From Hetaerina americana (taxonomy: Eukaryota > Arthropoda > Insecta > Odonata > Calopterygidae): a stretch of DNA of 64,000 nucleotides. The notes beneath the pieces were generated by a model. It was not told where the DNA came from. It made no database searches and saw only the letters and a program-made list of their open reading frames with translations. The DNA is taken from contig JAKTNV010000062.1 of the NCBI GenBank assembly GCA_022747635.1, forward strand, positions 62,001 to 126,000, given 5' to 3'. Position numbers and translations under genes: made by a program. The first letter of the stretch is position 1. The number at the start of each line of letters is the position of its first letter. Positions 1 to 12,319 of this stretch are shown in pieces.

Positions 1-3000
1 GATGAAATCGTGTATTTTCTCTAATTTTTTTTCTTTTAGGTATATTCAACTTTCTTTTTTCACAATTTGTTGATTATTTAATCACAAAAGGGTGTTTTAA
101 TTTTTAACGCATATCTTTTGAGTAATACTCGCAAAAACTGCTTGTTTTTATTCATTTTACGCGTTTACGATGAATCGCGTATTTTCTCTCAATATTTCCA
201 TTCAAGTATTTCAAAGTTCGCTTTTAATTTCGATAATATTGCGTATTTTCTCTATTTTCTTCCTATAAGTATTTCCAACTTCGTTTTTCACAGTTTGCTG
301 ATTTTTCAATCGCAAAATGGTGCTTTAATTTAAAACGCGTATCTTTAGTGGTATTTCTCTAAGAAAAGTGCTCGTTTTAATTCATTTGTTGATTTTTACA
401 TCGAAAAATGGTATTTTATTTTAAAAAGCGTATCTTTTGAGGCATTTCTTGCAAAAAACTGCTTATTTTTATTCATTTTACGCATTTACGATGAAATCGC
501 GCATTTTTTCTCAATTTTTCCTTTCAAGTATCTCAAACTCCACTTTTCAATATTCGCTGACATTTCCATCACAAAATATAACGTTATAATTGTAAACGCA
601 TATCTTCTGTGCCATTTCTCGAGGAAAACTGCCTTTTTTAATTAATTTTACGTGTTTACGATAAAATCGCGCATTTTCTCTCAATTTTTCCTTTCAAGTA
701 TTTCAAACTCCGCTTTTCAATATTCATTGACATTTCCATCGGAAAATATACTGTTCTAATTTTAAACGCGTATCCTTTGTGGTATTTCTCGCAGAACACT
801 GCTTATTTTTATTCATTTTACGCGTTTACGATGAAATCGCGCATTTTCTCTCAATTTTTCCTTTAAAGTATTTCACATTCCGCTTTTCAATATACGTCGA
901 CATTTCCATCGCAAAATATACTGTTATAATTTTAAAGGCGTATCGTTTGTGGTATATCTCGCAGAACCCTGCTCGATTTTATTCATTTTTCGTATTTTCG
1001 ATGAATTCTTGTATTTTCTGTCAATGATTTCCTATCAAGTATTTCATACTCGTCTTTTCAACATAACTTAATTTTTCCATCGCAAAATATGAAGTTATAA
1101 TTTTAACGACGCATATTTTTGGTAGGTCCACCAAAAACTGCTCGTTTTTATACCTTCCTCGAGTTTTTTATGCTGTCGTACATTTTTTTCAATTTTTTCA
1201 TTTCAAGCATTGCTAACTCAGCTAATTGCCAATTATTTCAGCATTCGTTGATTTTTGGATCGCAAAATGGTGCTTTAATTTAAAACGCGTATCTTTTGTG
1301 GTATTTCTCTGAGAAAAGTGCTCGTATTAATCTATTTTTCGTAATTTCGGTGAAATCGCGTATTTTCTCTATTTTTTTTCCTTTAAGTATTTCCAACGTC
1401 TTTTTTCACAATTCGTTGATTTTTCAATCGCAAAATGGTGTTTTAATTAAAAACGCATATCTTTTGTGGGATTTCTCGCAGAAATCTGCTTACTTCTTTT
1501 AATTTTACGCGTTAACCTCTTTTCAATATTTGTTGACATTTCCATCGCAAAATATACTGTTCTAATTTTAAACGCATATCTTTTGTGGTATTTCTCGCAG
1601 AATACTGCTTATTTTTATTCATTTAACGCGTTTACGATGAAATCGGGCATTTTCTCTCAATTTTTCCTTTTAAATATTTCTAACTCCGCTTTTCAAAATT
1701 CGTTGACATTTCCATCACAAAATATACTGTTATAATTTTAAACGCGTATCTTTTGTGGTATTTCTCGCAGAAAACTGCTCTTTTTTTATTCATTTTTCGT
1801 ATTTTCGATGAATTCGCGTATTTTCCTTTTAAGTATTTCATACTCGTCTTTTCAACATAAGTTAATTTTTCCATCACACAATATGAAGTTATAAAAACGA
1901 GCAGTTTTCTGTAGACCTACCAAAACTATGGGTCGTTAAAATTATATTTCTTCCCTGAGTTTTTTATGCAGTCGTGCATTTTTCTCAATTTTTTCATTTC
2001 AAGCATTCCCAACTTATTTTTTTCAAAATTCGTTGATTTTTTTCGCAAAATATTGTTTTAATTTAAAACGCGTATCTTTTCTGGTATTTCTGGCAGATAA
2101 AGTTCTCGTTTTAATTAATTTTTGTATTTTCGATGAAATCGCGTATTTTCTCTAATTTTTTTTCCTTTCATTATTTCAGACTTTTTTTTCTCAATTCGAT
2201 TATTTTTCCATCGCAAAATGGTGTTTTAATTTAAAACGCATATCTTTTTGTGGTATTTCTCGCAAAACATTGATTTTTTGTTCATTTTACGCGTTTACGA
2301 TAAAATCGCGCATTTTTTCTCAATTTCTCCTTTCAAGTATTTTACACTAATATTTTTTATACCTTCCTCGAGTTTTTGATGCAGTCGTGCAATTTTCTCA
2401 ATTTTTTCATTTCAAGCAATGCTACCTTATTTTTTCTAAATTCGTTGCTTTTTTCATCGCAAAATTGTTTTAATTTCAAACGCGTATGTTTTAAGGTATT
2501 TCTGGCAGAAAAATGCTCGTTTTAATTCATTTTTCGTAATTTCAATGAAATGGCGTATTTTCTCTAAATTTTTTTTCTTTAAGTATTTCAAACTTCTTTT
2601 TTCTGCCTTTTTGCATCGCAACAAATATTTTTGTATTTTCGACGCGTATGTTTAGTGGTATGTCAACAAAAAAGTGCTCGTCTTAATTCATTTTTCGTAA
2701 TTTCAATGAAATCCCGTATTTTCTCTATTTTATTAACTTTAAGTATTTCCATCTTTTTTCAAAATTCGTTATTTTTCAATCGCAAAATGGTGTTTTAATT
2801 TAAAACGCATATCTTTTGTGGTATTTCTCGCAGAAAACTGCTTTCTTTTATTCATTTTTCGTATTTTCGATGAATTCGCGTATTTTCCTTAGAAGTATTT
2901 CATACTCGTCTTTTCAACATAACTTAATTTTTCCATCTCAAAATATGATGTTATAATATTATGGACGCATATTTTTGGTAGGTCCACAGAAAACTAATAT

Positions 3001-3815
3001 TTTTAATACCTTCCTCGAGTTTTTGATGCAGTCGTGCAATTTTCTCAATTTTTCCATTTCAAGCATTGCTACCTTATTTTTTCAAAATTCGTTGATTTTT
3101 TCATCGCAAAATTGTTTTAATTTCAAACGCGTATCTTTTGTGGTATTTCTGGCGGAAAAGTTCACGTTTTAATAAATTTTTCGTAATTTCGATGAAATCG
3201 CGTATTTTCTCTAATTTTTTTCCTTTCATTATTTCAGACTTCTTTTTTCACAATTCGATGATTTTTCAATCGCAAAATGGTGGTTTAATTTTAAACGCAT
3301 ATCTTTTGTGGTAATACTCGCAGAAAATTGCTTGTTTTTATTCATTTTACGCATTTACGATGAAATTGCGCATTTTTTCTCAATTTTCCCTTCAATTATT
3401 TCCAACTCCGCTATTCAATATTCGTTGACATTTCAATCACAAAATATAGTGTTTTAATTTAAAACGCATATCTTTTGTGGTATTTCTCGCAGAAAAGTAC
3501 TCGTTTTAATTCATTTTTCGTGATTTCGATGAAATCGCGTATTTTCTCTAATTTATTTTCCTTTAAGTATTTCAAACTTCTTTTTTCAGCATTTTTGCAT
3601 CGCAAAAAATAATTTTGTAATTTTTGACGCGTATTTTTTGTGGTATGTCAACAGAAAAGTGCTCGTTTTTATTTATTTTTCGTAAATTCGATGAAATCGC
3701 GTTTTTTTTATTTATTTCCTTTCAAGTATTTCATGCTCCTCTTTTTCAACGTTCGTTGATTTTTCCATCTCAAAAAATGATGGTATAATTTTAAACACAT
3801 TTTTTGTGGTAGGTC
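1..3815 (+). repeat. Degenerate ~170-bp satellite array, forward orientation
   Basis: AT-rich tandem array. A recurring block reads roughly TATCTTTTGTGGTATTTCTC, then a Cys/Leu-like 'GCAGAAAACTGCT' segment, then TTCATTTTACGCGTTTACGATGA split over the unit, then a T-rich tail ending near ATCGCAAAATGG. Adjacent copies near 428, 598, 768 and 938 are spaced by 170 bp; further copies occur near 1290, 1460, 1578, 1748, 2064, 2240, 2811, 3134, 3300 and 3468, where spacing is less regular because of indels. Short open frames in the array repeat one another and are not genes. No gene is seen here. Confidence 0.85.
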
Positions 3816-3819
3816 TACA

Positions 3820-5280
3820 TGAAATTCATCGTTTTTATTCCTTTTCCGAGGTTTTTATGGAAACAAGTCGTACATAAAAATGGAAAAAATACCGAAATGG
3901 AAAGAATTAAAGGAAAATATGCGATATTAGTGGATACACAAAATTGCCCAAACCTTAAAACATGGGCTTTTAGAGATGATATTTATGATTTCCCTATTCA
4001 TCCATTTAGAATTTTAGAAGTGGGGAAAAAGGAGGTAAAATCACGGAAATAGAAAAAAATAGGACGAAAAAACACGTTTTCAACGGAAAGAGCAGAAATT
4101 AATTAAAACGAGTAAATTTCCGTCAACAAACCATAAATCATACGCTGTTTGATATATGTCACCAACTTCTAAGATGAAAAACTCAACAAGTGGTGAAAAA
4201 AACCAGTTCAAATACAAAATGGAAGAAATTGAAAGAAAAAAAGCGATATAAACGGAAACAGGAAAAATGGATAAAAACTAGTAAAAAACTTTTTTGCGCA
4301 CAACCTAATTGTCCAAGAAATATGCTGTTGGAATTCTATCACCATATTTTCCGATGGACAACTCAACGAGTGGTATAAATTGAGTAGCTCCAGTAGGCGT
4401 GATGTGGTGGAAGTCGAACATAATGATTGAAGCACTTTTCCACTTGATAAAAATATTTTTATTTACGACCGGGTTTCGATGTATTACATCATCATCAGGT
4501 CAGACCACATCATCAACGAGTGGTGTAATAAGGAAGGAAAAATAACCGAAATGGATCGAATGGAAAGAAAAAACGCGATTTTAACGGAATCACGAAAAAT
4601 AAATTCAAACGAGTATTTGTTCGGGCAAAAAACATAAAATATAAGCTTTGAAATTTTTTATCAGATATTGCATTTAAAAAGCAGTGAATAGTGAAAAAAG
4701 GATTAACAAACACAGAAATGGATAAAGTTGAAAGAAAAACAACGATTTTAACCGTAACATTAAAGCTAAATAAAAAAGAGTAGTGATGGGCGCTATTTTT
4801 TGATAGAAAAATTAAGAATTGGTGCAAAAGGAGATTAAAAAAACCGAAATGGAAAATAATAAAAGAAAATCTTCGATTTCAACAAATAGAAGAAAAATGA
4901 ATGAAAACTGGTACATTTCGTGTACAATCCATAAAACATACGCTGTTGGTAAAATAATATGTACTGTAATGGAAAATTCAAAAGAAAAAAGGCGATTTCA
5001 ATGGAACCACGTAAAACAAACATTCACGAACAGTTTTTCATGCGAAAATCAGAATATATACGCTATTGAATTAAGGGCACTATTTTCCCGATGGAAAACT
5101 TATTGAAAATAAAAAAAACGAGGTAAAAATAGCAAATTGGAAAAAATTGAAGGAAAAAATGCGATTTTTACTTTATCACGAAAAATGAAAAAAAAATAGT
5201 AGTTTTTCGTGTCGAACCATAACAAATACGCTGTTGGGATAATTTAACCATAATTTGCGATGAATAATTCTCTATGCTCT
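3820..5280 (-). repeat. Same satellite array, inverted orientation
   Basis: From about 3.82 kb the sequence becomes purine-rich and reads as the reverse complement of the preceding satellite: blocks such as AACGAGTA, CATACGCTGTTGG and GCGATTTTAACGGAA recur, the complements of units in the first 3.8 kb. Copies are visible near 4130, 4310, 4630, 4925 and 5220. The array is interrupted at about 4375-4512 by unrelated sequence. The unit is degenerate, so the exact number of copies is uncertain. Confidence 0.7.
4375..4512 (-). mobile_element. Insertion in the satellite resembling a Penelope-like 3' tail
   Basis: This non-satellite block, read on the minus strand, contains CTGATGATGATGTAATACA followed by a short TCGAAACCCGGTCGTAAATA segment and an AT-rich end. 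That layout (GATGATG, then TCGAAAC, then AATAAA-like) is typical of the 3' ends of Penelope-like retroelements, and coding remnants of such elements occur elsewhere in the window. It is flanked on both sides by the satellite motif ACGAGTGGT, which may be the target-site duplication or a satellite unit. Assignment is by pattern only. Confidence 0.4.
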
Positions 5281-6150
5281 AGAAAGGGCAAAGGAAATAG
5301 AGATTGGGGGTAAACTTCTTGTATAACTACTTACAGGTTTAGGAGAACTTGGAGGTTTTCATGGAATTATATAGAGCGTACATGAACAAGGAGTTACTGG
5401 AAGATTGTGTCCAAACGCCGAAACCAAACCAAATAGTGCCGTGTCCAAAAAATGGAAAGGCTAGAATATGTGAAGACTAAAGAACAATAAATTTAATTTC
5501 AAACCCAGCTAAAGTGGTTCTCAGGGTAATCAACAAAAGGATGGAGAGCAGGGCAGATGATTTTTGTGTTTGGGAAGAGGAGAGACATGCATTATGCCAT
5601 AGCAGAAATGAGGTCACTAATAGAAACAAACATAGATTACAATCAGGATGGTTTTGTCTGTTTGTAGGCTCTATCTATCTCCATAATACCTCGCAAGATG
5701 TCACGAGGATGATACATATATTTCCTCTAATATCTGGTCCACCTGGCATGCTTAGGTTCCAAGAAAACATTTGATAGAGTGAATAGGGAAAAACCAATGA
5801 CTATATTGCTGAAAATGAGAATAGATAGTAGAAATAGGAGACTTATCCTTGAAAGTGTACGTATCTCAGACTGCTCGGGTGAGACCAGTGGATGGAGGGC
5901 CCGAATTGCCCGACCTGTGTGCCATTCAATGTGTGGAGGAAATGATTAAAGAGGCATTATGGGAAGAACTGGAGATTGGATATCAGGTCAGTATGGAATT
6001 CAATATAACCAGTTCAGTTTACTGATAACCAAGCTTGTTTACTAGTCAGCCAAGGGGTTGCAGTCTATGTTGAGTGCATCGGACAGTCAGATAATAGGTA
6101 TGGGATGAGGATAGATGTAAAATAATTCTGGTTATTGATAAAGACAAGTT
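5281..6150 (+). mobile_element. Diverged RTE-type LINE fragment (reverse transcriptase region)
   Basis: Degenerate plus-strand copy of the reverse transcriptase domain seen better at 6590-7624. Recognisable pieces are the region before the RT core (CCAAAAAATGGAAAGGC, corresponding to PKKVKA), the KVVLRVINKRMESRAD motif around 5510-5560, and the GRxxCAL-to-EEMIKEALWEELEI region around 5900-5990. Frameshifts and stops break it throughout. About 100 bp at 5655-5755 does not align with the LINE and looks like a small insertion. Older than its neighbour and not functional. Confidence 0.75.
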
Positions 6151-6429
6151 AAATAAAAAAGGGAAAAAATTCCCAGTTTGTATGTTTCGATGAAACGAAT
6201 TTTTTAAATAAAATGAAATGAAAGAATGAGGAATAGGAAAATAAATAGGAATTCATAAACTTGAGTAGGTTGAATAGTTTACATGTATAGAAAGGGTTTC
6301 AACTAAAATGCTTAAGGTTGCAGGGTCATAGAGTGCTCCACCATCACATATAACATTCATATAACATTCATACCACACATATGTTCCATTGTAAATATTT
6401 CATTTGGTCACTCAATACCACCATGTTAA

Positions 6430-8063
6430 ATTTATTTAGAGATAAGGTGGGTAAGGTAATAGTTGACGCAGGAAATATTCAACAGGGATGGAAGGAGAAG
6501 AAGAGCTGTATAGTAAAGAACTTAGACCAACAAAGTTAGACATTGAAAAGGAATATGACGTAGAGGAAGACAGCTGAGCATTAAGGGATATGAAACTAAA
6601 TAAGGCCGTGGGGTTGGATAACATTCTCGCGGAACTATTGAAATGTTTAGGAAAATGTGGGAGGAATAGGGGACTATATGGGCTGATTCGTAGTATCTAT
6701 GAGGAAGGAATCTGGCCGGAAGACTTTGTGAGATCTGTTTTAGTTCCTATTCCGAAAAAGGTAAAGGCTACATCTTGTGAGGATTACAGGACGATAAGTT
6801 TGATATCCCACGCAGCTAAAGTTGTTCTCAGGATTATAAACAAAAGGATAGAGAGTAGGGCAAATGATTACTTAGGGGATGATCAGTTTGGGTTTAGGAA
6901 GGGGAGAGGTACGCCTGAAGCCATTGCAGTAATGAGGTTATTAATCGAGAGGAATATAGAACACACCCAGGAGGTATTTGCCTGTTTCGTATATTTCGAA
7001 AAAGTGTTTGATAGAGTGAACTGGGAAAAACTAATGAGTATATTGCAGAAAATAGGAATAGATTGGAGGGAAAGGAGGCTAATCCGCAACCTGTACGTGT
7101 CTCAGACTGCTCAGGTGCGGGTGGGGAACGGGGAGTCCGGATGGGCAGTGTTAGGAAGGGGTGTAAGGCAGGGTTGCGCATTATCACCGTTGCTGTTCAA
7201 CCTGTATGCGGAGGAAATGATCAAAGAGGCATGGGAAGAACTGGAGGTAGGAATGAAAGTGGGCGGGGAATTCGTAAAATCAGTTAGGTTTGCTGATGAC
7301 CAAGCTTTAGTTTGTCAGTCAGCCAAGGGGCTGCAAGCATTGCTGAGTGAATTGGAAATTCAGTGCGACAGGTATGGGATGAGAATCAATATTAATGAAA
7401 CAAAGGTAATGCAATTTTCTAGAAAGAAAAAGGCTAAGCTAAACATTAAAATAGGAGGGCAAAAACTAGAGCAGGTAGAACAGTTTACGTATCTCGGATG
7501 TGTTTTGGACCAACACGGTCAAAGTAGTAGGGACGTAAGGAGAAGAATTGCGCTAGGCAAAGAGGCTTTCACAAGGAAGAGGGCGTTGATGACTGGGACG
7601 GTGAGTAAGGATGTTAAGAAATGACTCGTAAAAACTTTGATATGGAGCGTGGCTATGTACGGTGCGGAAACGTGGTCGTTGAAGCAGGAGGATAGACGTA
7701 GATTGGAGGCTTTTGAAATGTGGGTGTGGAGAAGAATGGAGAAGGTGAAATGGACAGAGAAGAAAACAAATGAGGAAGTACTTGGAGTGGTGGGCGAAGA
7801 GAGGGGTTTATTGGGAGGAATCCTATGGAGGCAGGAAAAGTGGATGAAGGGGGTGTTGACCGGCAGTGGGATGTTGAAGACTGTGATAGAGGGCAAAAGA
7901 GGAAAGGGAAGGAACAGGATAGGGATGTTGGACGGGATGAAGGGAGGAAGAAAGTACTCAGAGATGAAGACCTGATATAGATGATGGATTTTGTGTTTTG
8001 TTAGGAGTAATAAAATGTTTGTTTGGTAGTTGTGCCCATCCAAAAACCTACCTTAACCGGTAG
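6430..8063 (+). mobile_element. 5'-truncated RTE-type LINE with reverse transcriptase
   Basis: Encodes the C-terminal half of an RTE-clade LINE polyprotein. The frame from 6590 carries the RT motifs in order: [29 protein letters not shown], the VYFEKVFDRVNW block, GVRQGCALSPLLFNLY and the catalytic FADD box near 7290. The second catalytic block usually reads VDFEKAFD, so this copy has substitutions. A TGA at 7622-7624 replaces an arginine codon; the same frame continues from 7625 to about 7975 with the C-terminal domain (WSVAMYGAETW, then MWVWRRMEKVKW). The endonuclease half is missing, with truncation near 6430. The 3' terminus matches the other copies: CCATCCAAAAACCTACC, then CTTAACCGGTA. 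A dead, relatively recent copy. Confidence 0.9.
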
Positions 8064-8161
8064 ATGACCTTAAAAAAAACATATATTTACCATTATTTAG
8101 TCCATTGTTAGTGATTCTGTGCTTAAATGAAAATTTTGAGTATTAAGTGAACAGATTAACC

Positions 8162-8525
8162 TACGAGGGTGCCCCCAGAAGTACCCAAACCAACAAAGAA
8201 AACAAAAATTTATGAAAAAAATGTATTAATTTTTTAAACATCTCTTTTCAGCTCCCTACACTTAGCGGATAGTGATGGATAAATAAGTTCGATGCCCTTC
8301 TTAATGATAAGAACTGTCTTGCTCCTCAAAGTAGCCATCAACTGCGGACATCAATTTTTCACGTTTGGACCGCTGAGCCAATTTTTCAAGTTTGCAAAGA
8401 GACAATAATTCAAAGGGACTAAATCTGGCAAAAATGAGTTGCTCGCAATTGATTGTTTTCTCTTTTTTGAGAAAGTCAATGAATATCATCAGACTTACAT
8501 CCCAGAAATGCGATGCCATGATCTT
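8162..8525 (-). mobile_element. Truncated mariner-like element
   Basis: Begins with TA followed by CGAGGGTGCCCCCAGAAG, a terminal repeat almost the same as that of the element at 26258-27538. Read on the minus strand, 8301-8519 encodes a C-terminal mariner transposase segment: HFWDVSLMIFIDFLKKEKTI, then a block ending SAVDGYFEEQ, the usual end of the protein. The rest of the transposase and the second terminal repeat are absent; the homology stops where the CT-rich minisatellite starts. Confidence 0.75.
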
Positions 8526-8880
8526 TCCCTCCTGGAGGGGAGAGCAAGGGAAAGTCTGTCCTTACACTGTCCCCTCTCTCTCCCCCCTTCCCCCTTGGAG
8601 GGGTGAGCAGGGGCCAGTCTGCCCTGACTGCCCCTAAACCCCCTTCCTCCCCTCTTAGAGGGGAGAGGGGAAAGAGCAGGGGAAAGTCTCCTTACACTGC
8701 CCTCTTTCCCTCCTGCTCTTTCCCTCCATTCCCTCTTGGAGGGGAGAGCAGGGGACAGTCTGCCTCCCTCCCTCCATTCCCTGCCTCCTTCCTTCCTCCA
8801 ATTCCCTGCCTTTTTCCTTTCTCCCTGTCCCCTCTCCTTCCTCCCCGTCTACCTCCCTCCCTTCCCTGCCTGCCTACCTC
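8526..8880. repeat. CT/GC-rich degenerate minisatellite
   Basis: Imperfect tandem copies of a unit around CCCCTTGGAGGGGAGAGCAG, GGGACAGTCTGCC and a pyrimidine-rich CCCTCTTTCCCTCC stretch. The unit appears at least four times (near 8527, 8594, 8655 and 8730) and then fades to plain CCTTCC-rich sequence. Each unit contains a short self-complementary CCCCT..AGGGG. Strongly different in base composition from the surrounding AT-rich DNA. Open frames crossing it are proline/serine-rich artefacts. Confidence 0.7.
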
Positions 8881-9715
8881 AGTGTGGAAAAATAAAATGG
8901 CTGGAAACCACGGAACTGGCTTTAATTTGAGGTGGATGGTGAGGCCACACTTGCAAACAAAATTTCGGTGAAGAGAAAGGATTTATCAATTCTTAGGTTG
9001 CATACAAGCCAGGTAAACTGATTAATTTCTCAGATGAACTGCTAATAATTACTTGAAATATTTAAATAATGCATTCAAAATTATATTCCTGGGATACAAA
9101 TTGAACAGTATGAATGGTATACCTTGGTATACCTTGGTACACCTTGCCCCGATAAAGCCCAATGCCCGTGAACACTTACTGCCACTGAACTGCCTGAAAC
9201 TGCCATCATATCCTGAAATAACTAGGCATGTTGCCACAAATTTCAGTGCCTTCCAACAATAGAAGTCCATCCAGTGACCACATTACTCGTAAACAAAGTT
9301 ATAAATCTCTATGTGGGAAATAAAATCGATGACAATAAGCACTAAACAATTTACATTACATACTTTGGAAAATATTGTATTACAAACTATTGTCTCAGAC
9401 AAGAGTTTGTAATATCTAGCCCACCCCAGGCAATGGTTCAGGGTTGAAGTGCACTTGAAAGCAGGTCCAGCCAATTCCCAGCCAAAAATCAGCAAATAAA
9501 ACTAATACTAAATATTCACTTACAAAATTTTTAAAAATGGCATACAAACATGGCTGATATTGATACTATTAATTAGAAAAAAATACAACAGGCAATTAAA
9601 ATTGCATAAATTATGGTGACTTAGAAAACAGCCAGAGTTTGACAGATCAGCCAAAGGATACATCAGGCCATGAGAGCCACACTGAATAACACGGCAGAAA
9701 AGTAATCAACCAGCA
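8881..9715. other. No gene recognised
   Basis: AT-rich sequence without a convincing coding region. The only visible structure is a short tandem TACCTTGGTA triplication near 9120-9145. Small open frames here show no family resemblance. Confidence 0.5.
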
Positions 9716-9717
9716 TA

Positions 9718-10940
9718 CGAGGTGTGTTCGAAAAGTAAGAGGATTTCTATGAAAAAATATCTATTTACTCTTCAATATTTAAGTTGTCCCCTTTGAAGTA
9801 ATCTCCCCCTCCTTGCGCCAATGCTTTTTCCAGTCCTCAAAGCAACATATACATGCTTTTTCGTATATTCTTGAGCTCTTCCAGCGATGCAGTCTTTCTC
9901 AATCGTTGCGAATCTCCGTCCTTTCCGTTTTGGGAGCAGGAAAAAGTGTCAGGGGGTCAAACCTGGTGAATATGATGGCTGAGGCATAACTGTGGTGCTG
10001 TTTTTGGCTGAAAAATCTCCAAAGAGCAATGATGAGTGAGCAGATGCAAGCTATGAATTCTTTTTCCACAATTCCCAACGTTTTTCTCATATTGCTTCTC
10101 GCAAACAGGGCATAACTTCAAGGTAATTTTCCTCCTTGACCGTACGACGTTGTGGTAAGAACTTCTGATGCACTGCACCAGGGTAATTGAAGAAAACAGT
10201 GAGCAAAACCTCGACCATTTGATTGAACTTGGCGTGCTTTTTTCGGTCTTGGTTCTCCCGGGTTCTTCCATTGAGCTTTAGTTTCGACATCGTAACCATA
10301 CACCCATGATTCGTCACCAGTTATGATCCTTCTGAGCATGTCACCGACGTCATTTAACAGCTCCTGAGCATTGCTAATTCGACAATTCTACTGGTCAAAA
10401 TAAAGCAGTTTCGGAACAAACTTCCCTCGCGCACTATCTCATGCCCAAAACATCCAAAATATTTCATGGGCTTTGCCAACATCCCCAGCAATTTTTCTGA
10501 TAGTGATGCGATGATTTTTCAAAACAATTTTCTCCACTGCTTCAATGTTTTCCTCTGTTCTGGGGCGTCCAGAGCGAGGTTCACCATTGGCATCTTCTCG
10601 GTCATCTTGGAAGAGCCTGCACCACCTATGAACATTTTGTTACTTAGATTAGACTCATCATATGCCACTGTCAAGGGTTTTGGAGCACAAAATTCCATTT
10701 TTTACACAAACTTAGACGCAAATTCTTTGATCCATTCTTTTGGATAGTAGAAAATCACCGAGCACACCAAAACACGTCTAACATTTGTATCTGTCAATAA
10801 CAAACTAAATATGCTATATGATTGAAACTGTAATAAAATGTGAAGGAATTGTCTACCAACACAACAAAACAAAAAATAGAAAATCAAATTTATGTCGCCC
10901 ATGAAATTGGAAAAGTCACTTTACTTTTTGAAGTCACTTA
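9718..10940 (-). mobile_element. Degenerate full-length mariner element
   Basis: Starts after a TA with CGAGGTGTGTTCGAAAAGTA; a related inverted end (ACTTACTTTTTGAAG-like) lies near 10915-10940, giving about 1.2 kb, the usual mariner size. On the minus strand the transposase pieces appear in order: the RSGRPR-type linker and helix-turn-helix (about 10460-10620), RRIITGDESWVYGYD with the first catalytic Asp (about 10320), NEPRPKKAR-like text, then VFFNYPGAVHQKFLP (about 10180) and C-terminal residues to about 9780. Several frameshifts separate these pieces, so the copy is dead. The right boundary is approximate. Confidence 0.8.
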
Positions 10941-11342
10941 CTCTTTACGTGATTCAACTTGTTTTGTTACATGTTACCCTGTGTTGGGAGTTGATTTGTT
11001 TGGGGTTGGGAAAAATCAGAGCCTAAGTTGAGCCCCATTGAGCTAAAAGAGTAGGAGGAGACTTCCATAATCAATAAGAATTGCCAGTTCTTCTGTAACT
11101 GCACTGGTATGGTTGATGTAACACTAGATGCCAGGGATATATCCAATATCAAATTACCACCAATCACCGCGTCACATATTCAGCCGTTATATGAACTTGG
11201 GTTGTTCAAAGACCCTCACCGTTCCACATTAATGGCCACTAATAGCTCTCAATTGTTTCAGAAATTACAACCATAGAAAATTGAGACTAAAAGATTTGTA
11301 TACAAGTATCGGTGACAATTTTTTCTACCCGTGTTTTCATGA

Positions 11343-11465
11343 AGTGCTGAATTAAGACCATTGGTTAAATGAGAGCACGATCGCAGATCATAAATTGGCA
11401 TTGATAGAGCACATCATTATGAATGCAAATTTGCTGATGTGAAAGATCTGCTCTAAACTTGTACA
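11343..11465 (+). mobile_element. Short mariner transposase remnant (second helix-turn-helix region)
   Basis: About 120 bp that align with 44030-44160: both run GTGCTGAATT, then GCAGA(T/C)C, ATTGGCATTGATAG, AGAGCACATCATT, AAAGATCTGC. Across frameshifts the text resembles the mariner segment 'RMIADRLGID..T...[17 protein letters not shown]'. No terminal repeats are visible. Confidence 0.5.
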
Positions 11466-12319
11466 GACAGACAACCAAGAGAGCCGAGTCGAGTGTCTGC
11501 CTACAAAGACCTTCAACAACTGCATCGCCACAATTCCCCAACCCCCTCACAGTCCCAACTTGGCGCCAACATACTATTTCCCATTCCCATCCACCATCTC
11601 TCAAAGGACAACGCCATAAGTGCCGTCCATGAAGCTTGCATGAGTACCCTTATATACCCTTGCATGAGTACCCTTATATAACTTCCACCTACCAGGGAGC
11701 CTCCGAGTAGTGCTGATGTCCCTTGAGCCTCAACACACGGGCAAAAGTGTGTAAAGGCTCAAGGATTCTGGCCTGCGAAGAATTTTGAGGCCTCTCATCT
11801 GAAATAAATCTATTTTTTTCTTGAAACTTTTCTTGATACCTTTCATACAAACCATGTACATTGCAGCAGCTAGGAACCCAAACACCAAGATTCACAGGTG
11901 TGTTACATTGAGAATACTTAACGAGCCATAAAAATAAATACTCACATGATATAAATGAAAAACGATTTTAAATAAAAAAATTCAAACTCTCAACTCAATG
12001 CATTATAACTCAAAGCAATAGGTAATTGCAAACTAAAACTCTCATTAATTTTCAAATTGAAAAAAATTAATCTTTAACAATCATGGATAATTCACATAAA
12101 TTATGCAATATTAGACATAAATGTGGATACAAAATGCATTACTTCAATTAGGCATAAAAAACTCTTAAATTCATGAATTATACCTCCAAGTTAACAGAGA
12201 ATCCATTGTATTATTGTTCGTAAATTAAGTATACAATTTTTAACAAGACAAATGATTACTACATAATTAAGTTAACTCACTTGGAATAATTAAAATAACA
12301 CAGAACAAAAAAGCAGTCA
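11466..12319. other. Downstream flank of DCTN6, no gene recognised
   Basis: AT-rich sequence 3' of the last DCTN6 exon; part is presumably the DCTN6 3' untranslated region. It contains a tandem duplication of GCATGAGTACCCTTATATA at 11638-11681. A cleavage/polyadenylation signal could not be picked with confidence among the many A-rich runs. Confidence 0.4.
11636..11681. repeat. Two-copy tandem repeat, ~24-bp unit
   Basis: The unit CTTGCATGAGTACCCTTATA is present twice in immediate succession with one or two base differences at the junction. Confidence 0.8.

Noticed and set aside
1..3800. Several small proteins with repeated hydrophobic text
   Set aside because: The open frames repeat at the satellite period and contain no start, splice or family signal; they are satellite translations.
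1..5280. CRISPR array
   Set aside because: Degenerate ~170-bp units without short repeats and unique spacers, in a eukaryotic genome.
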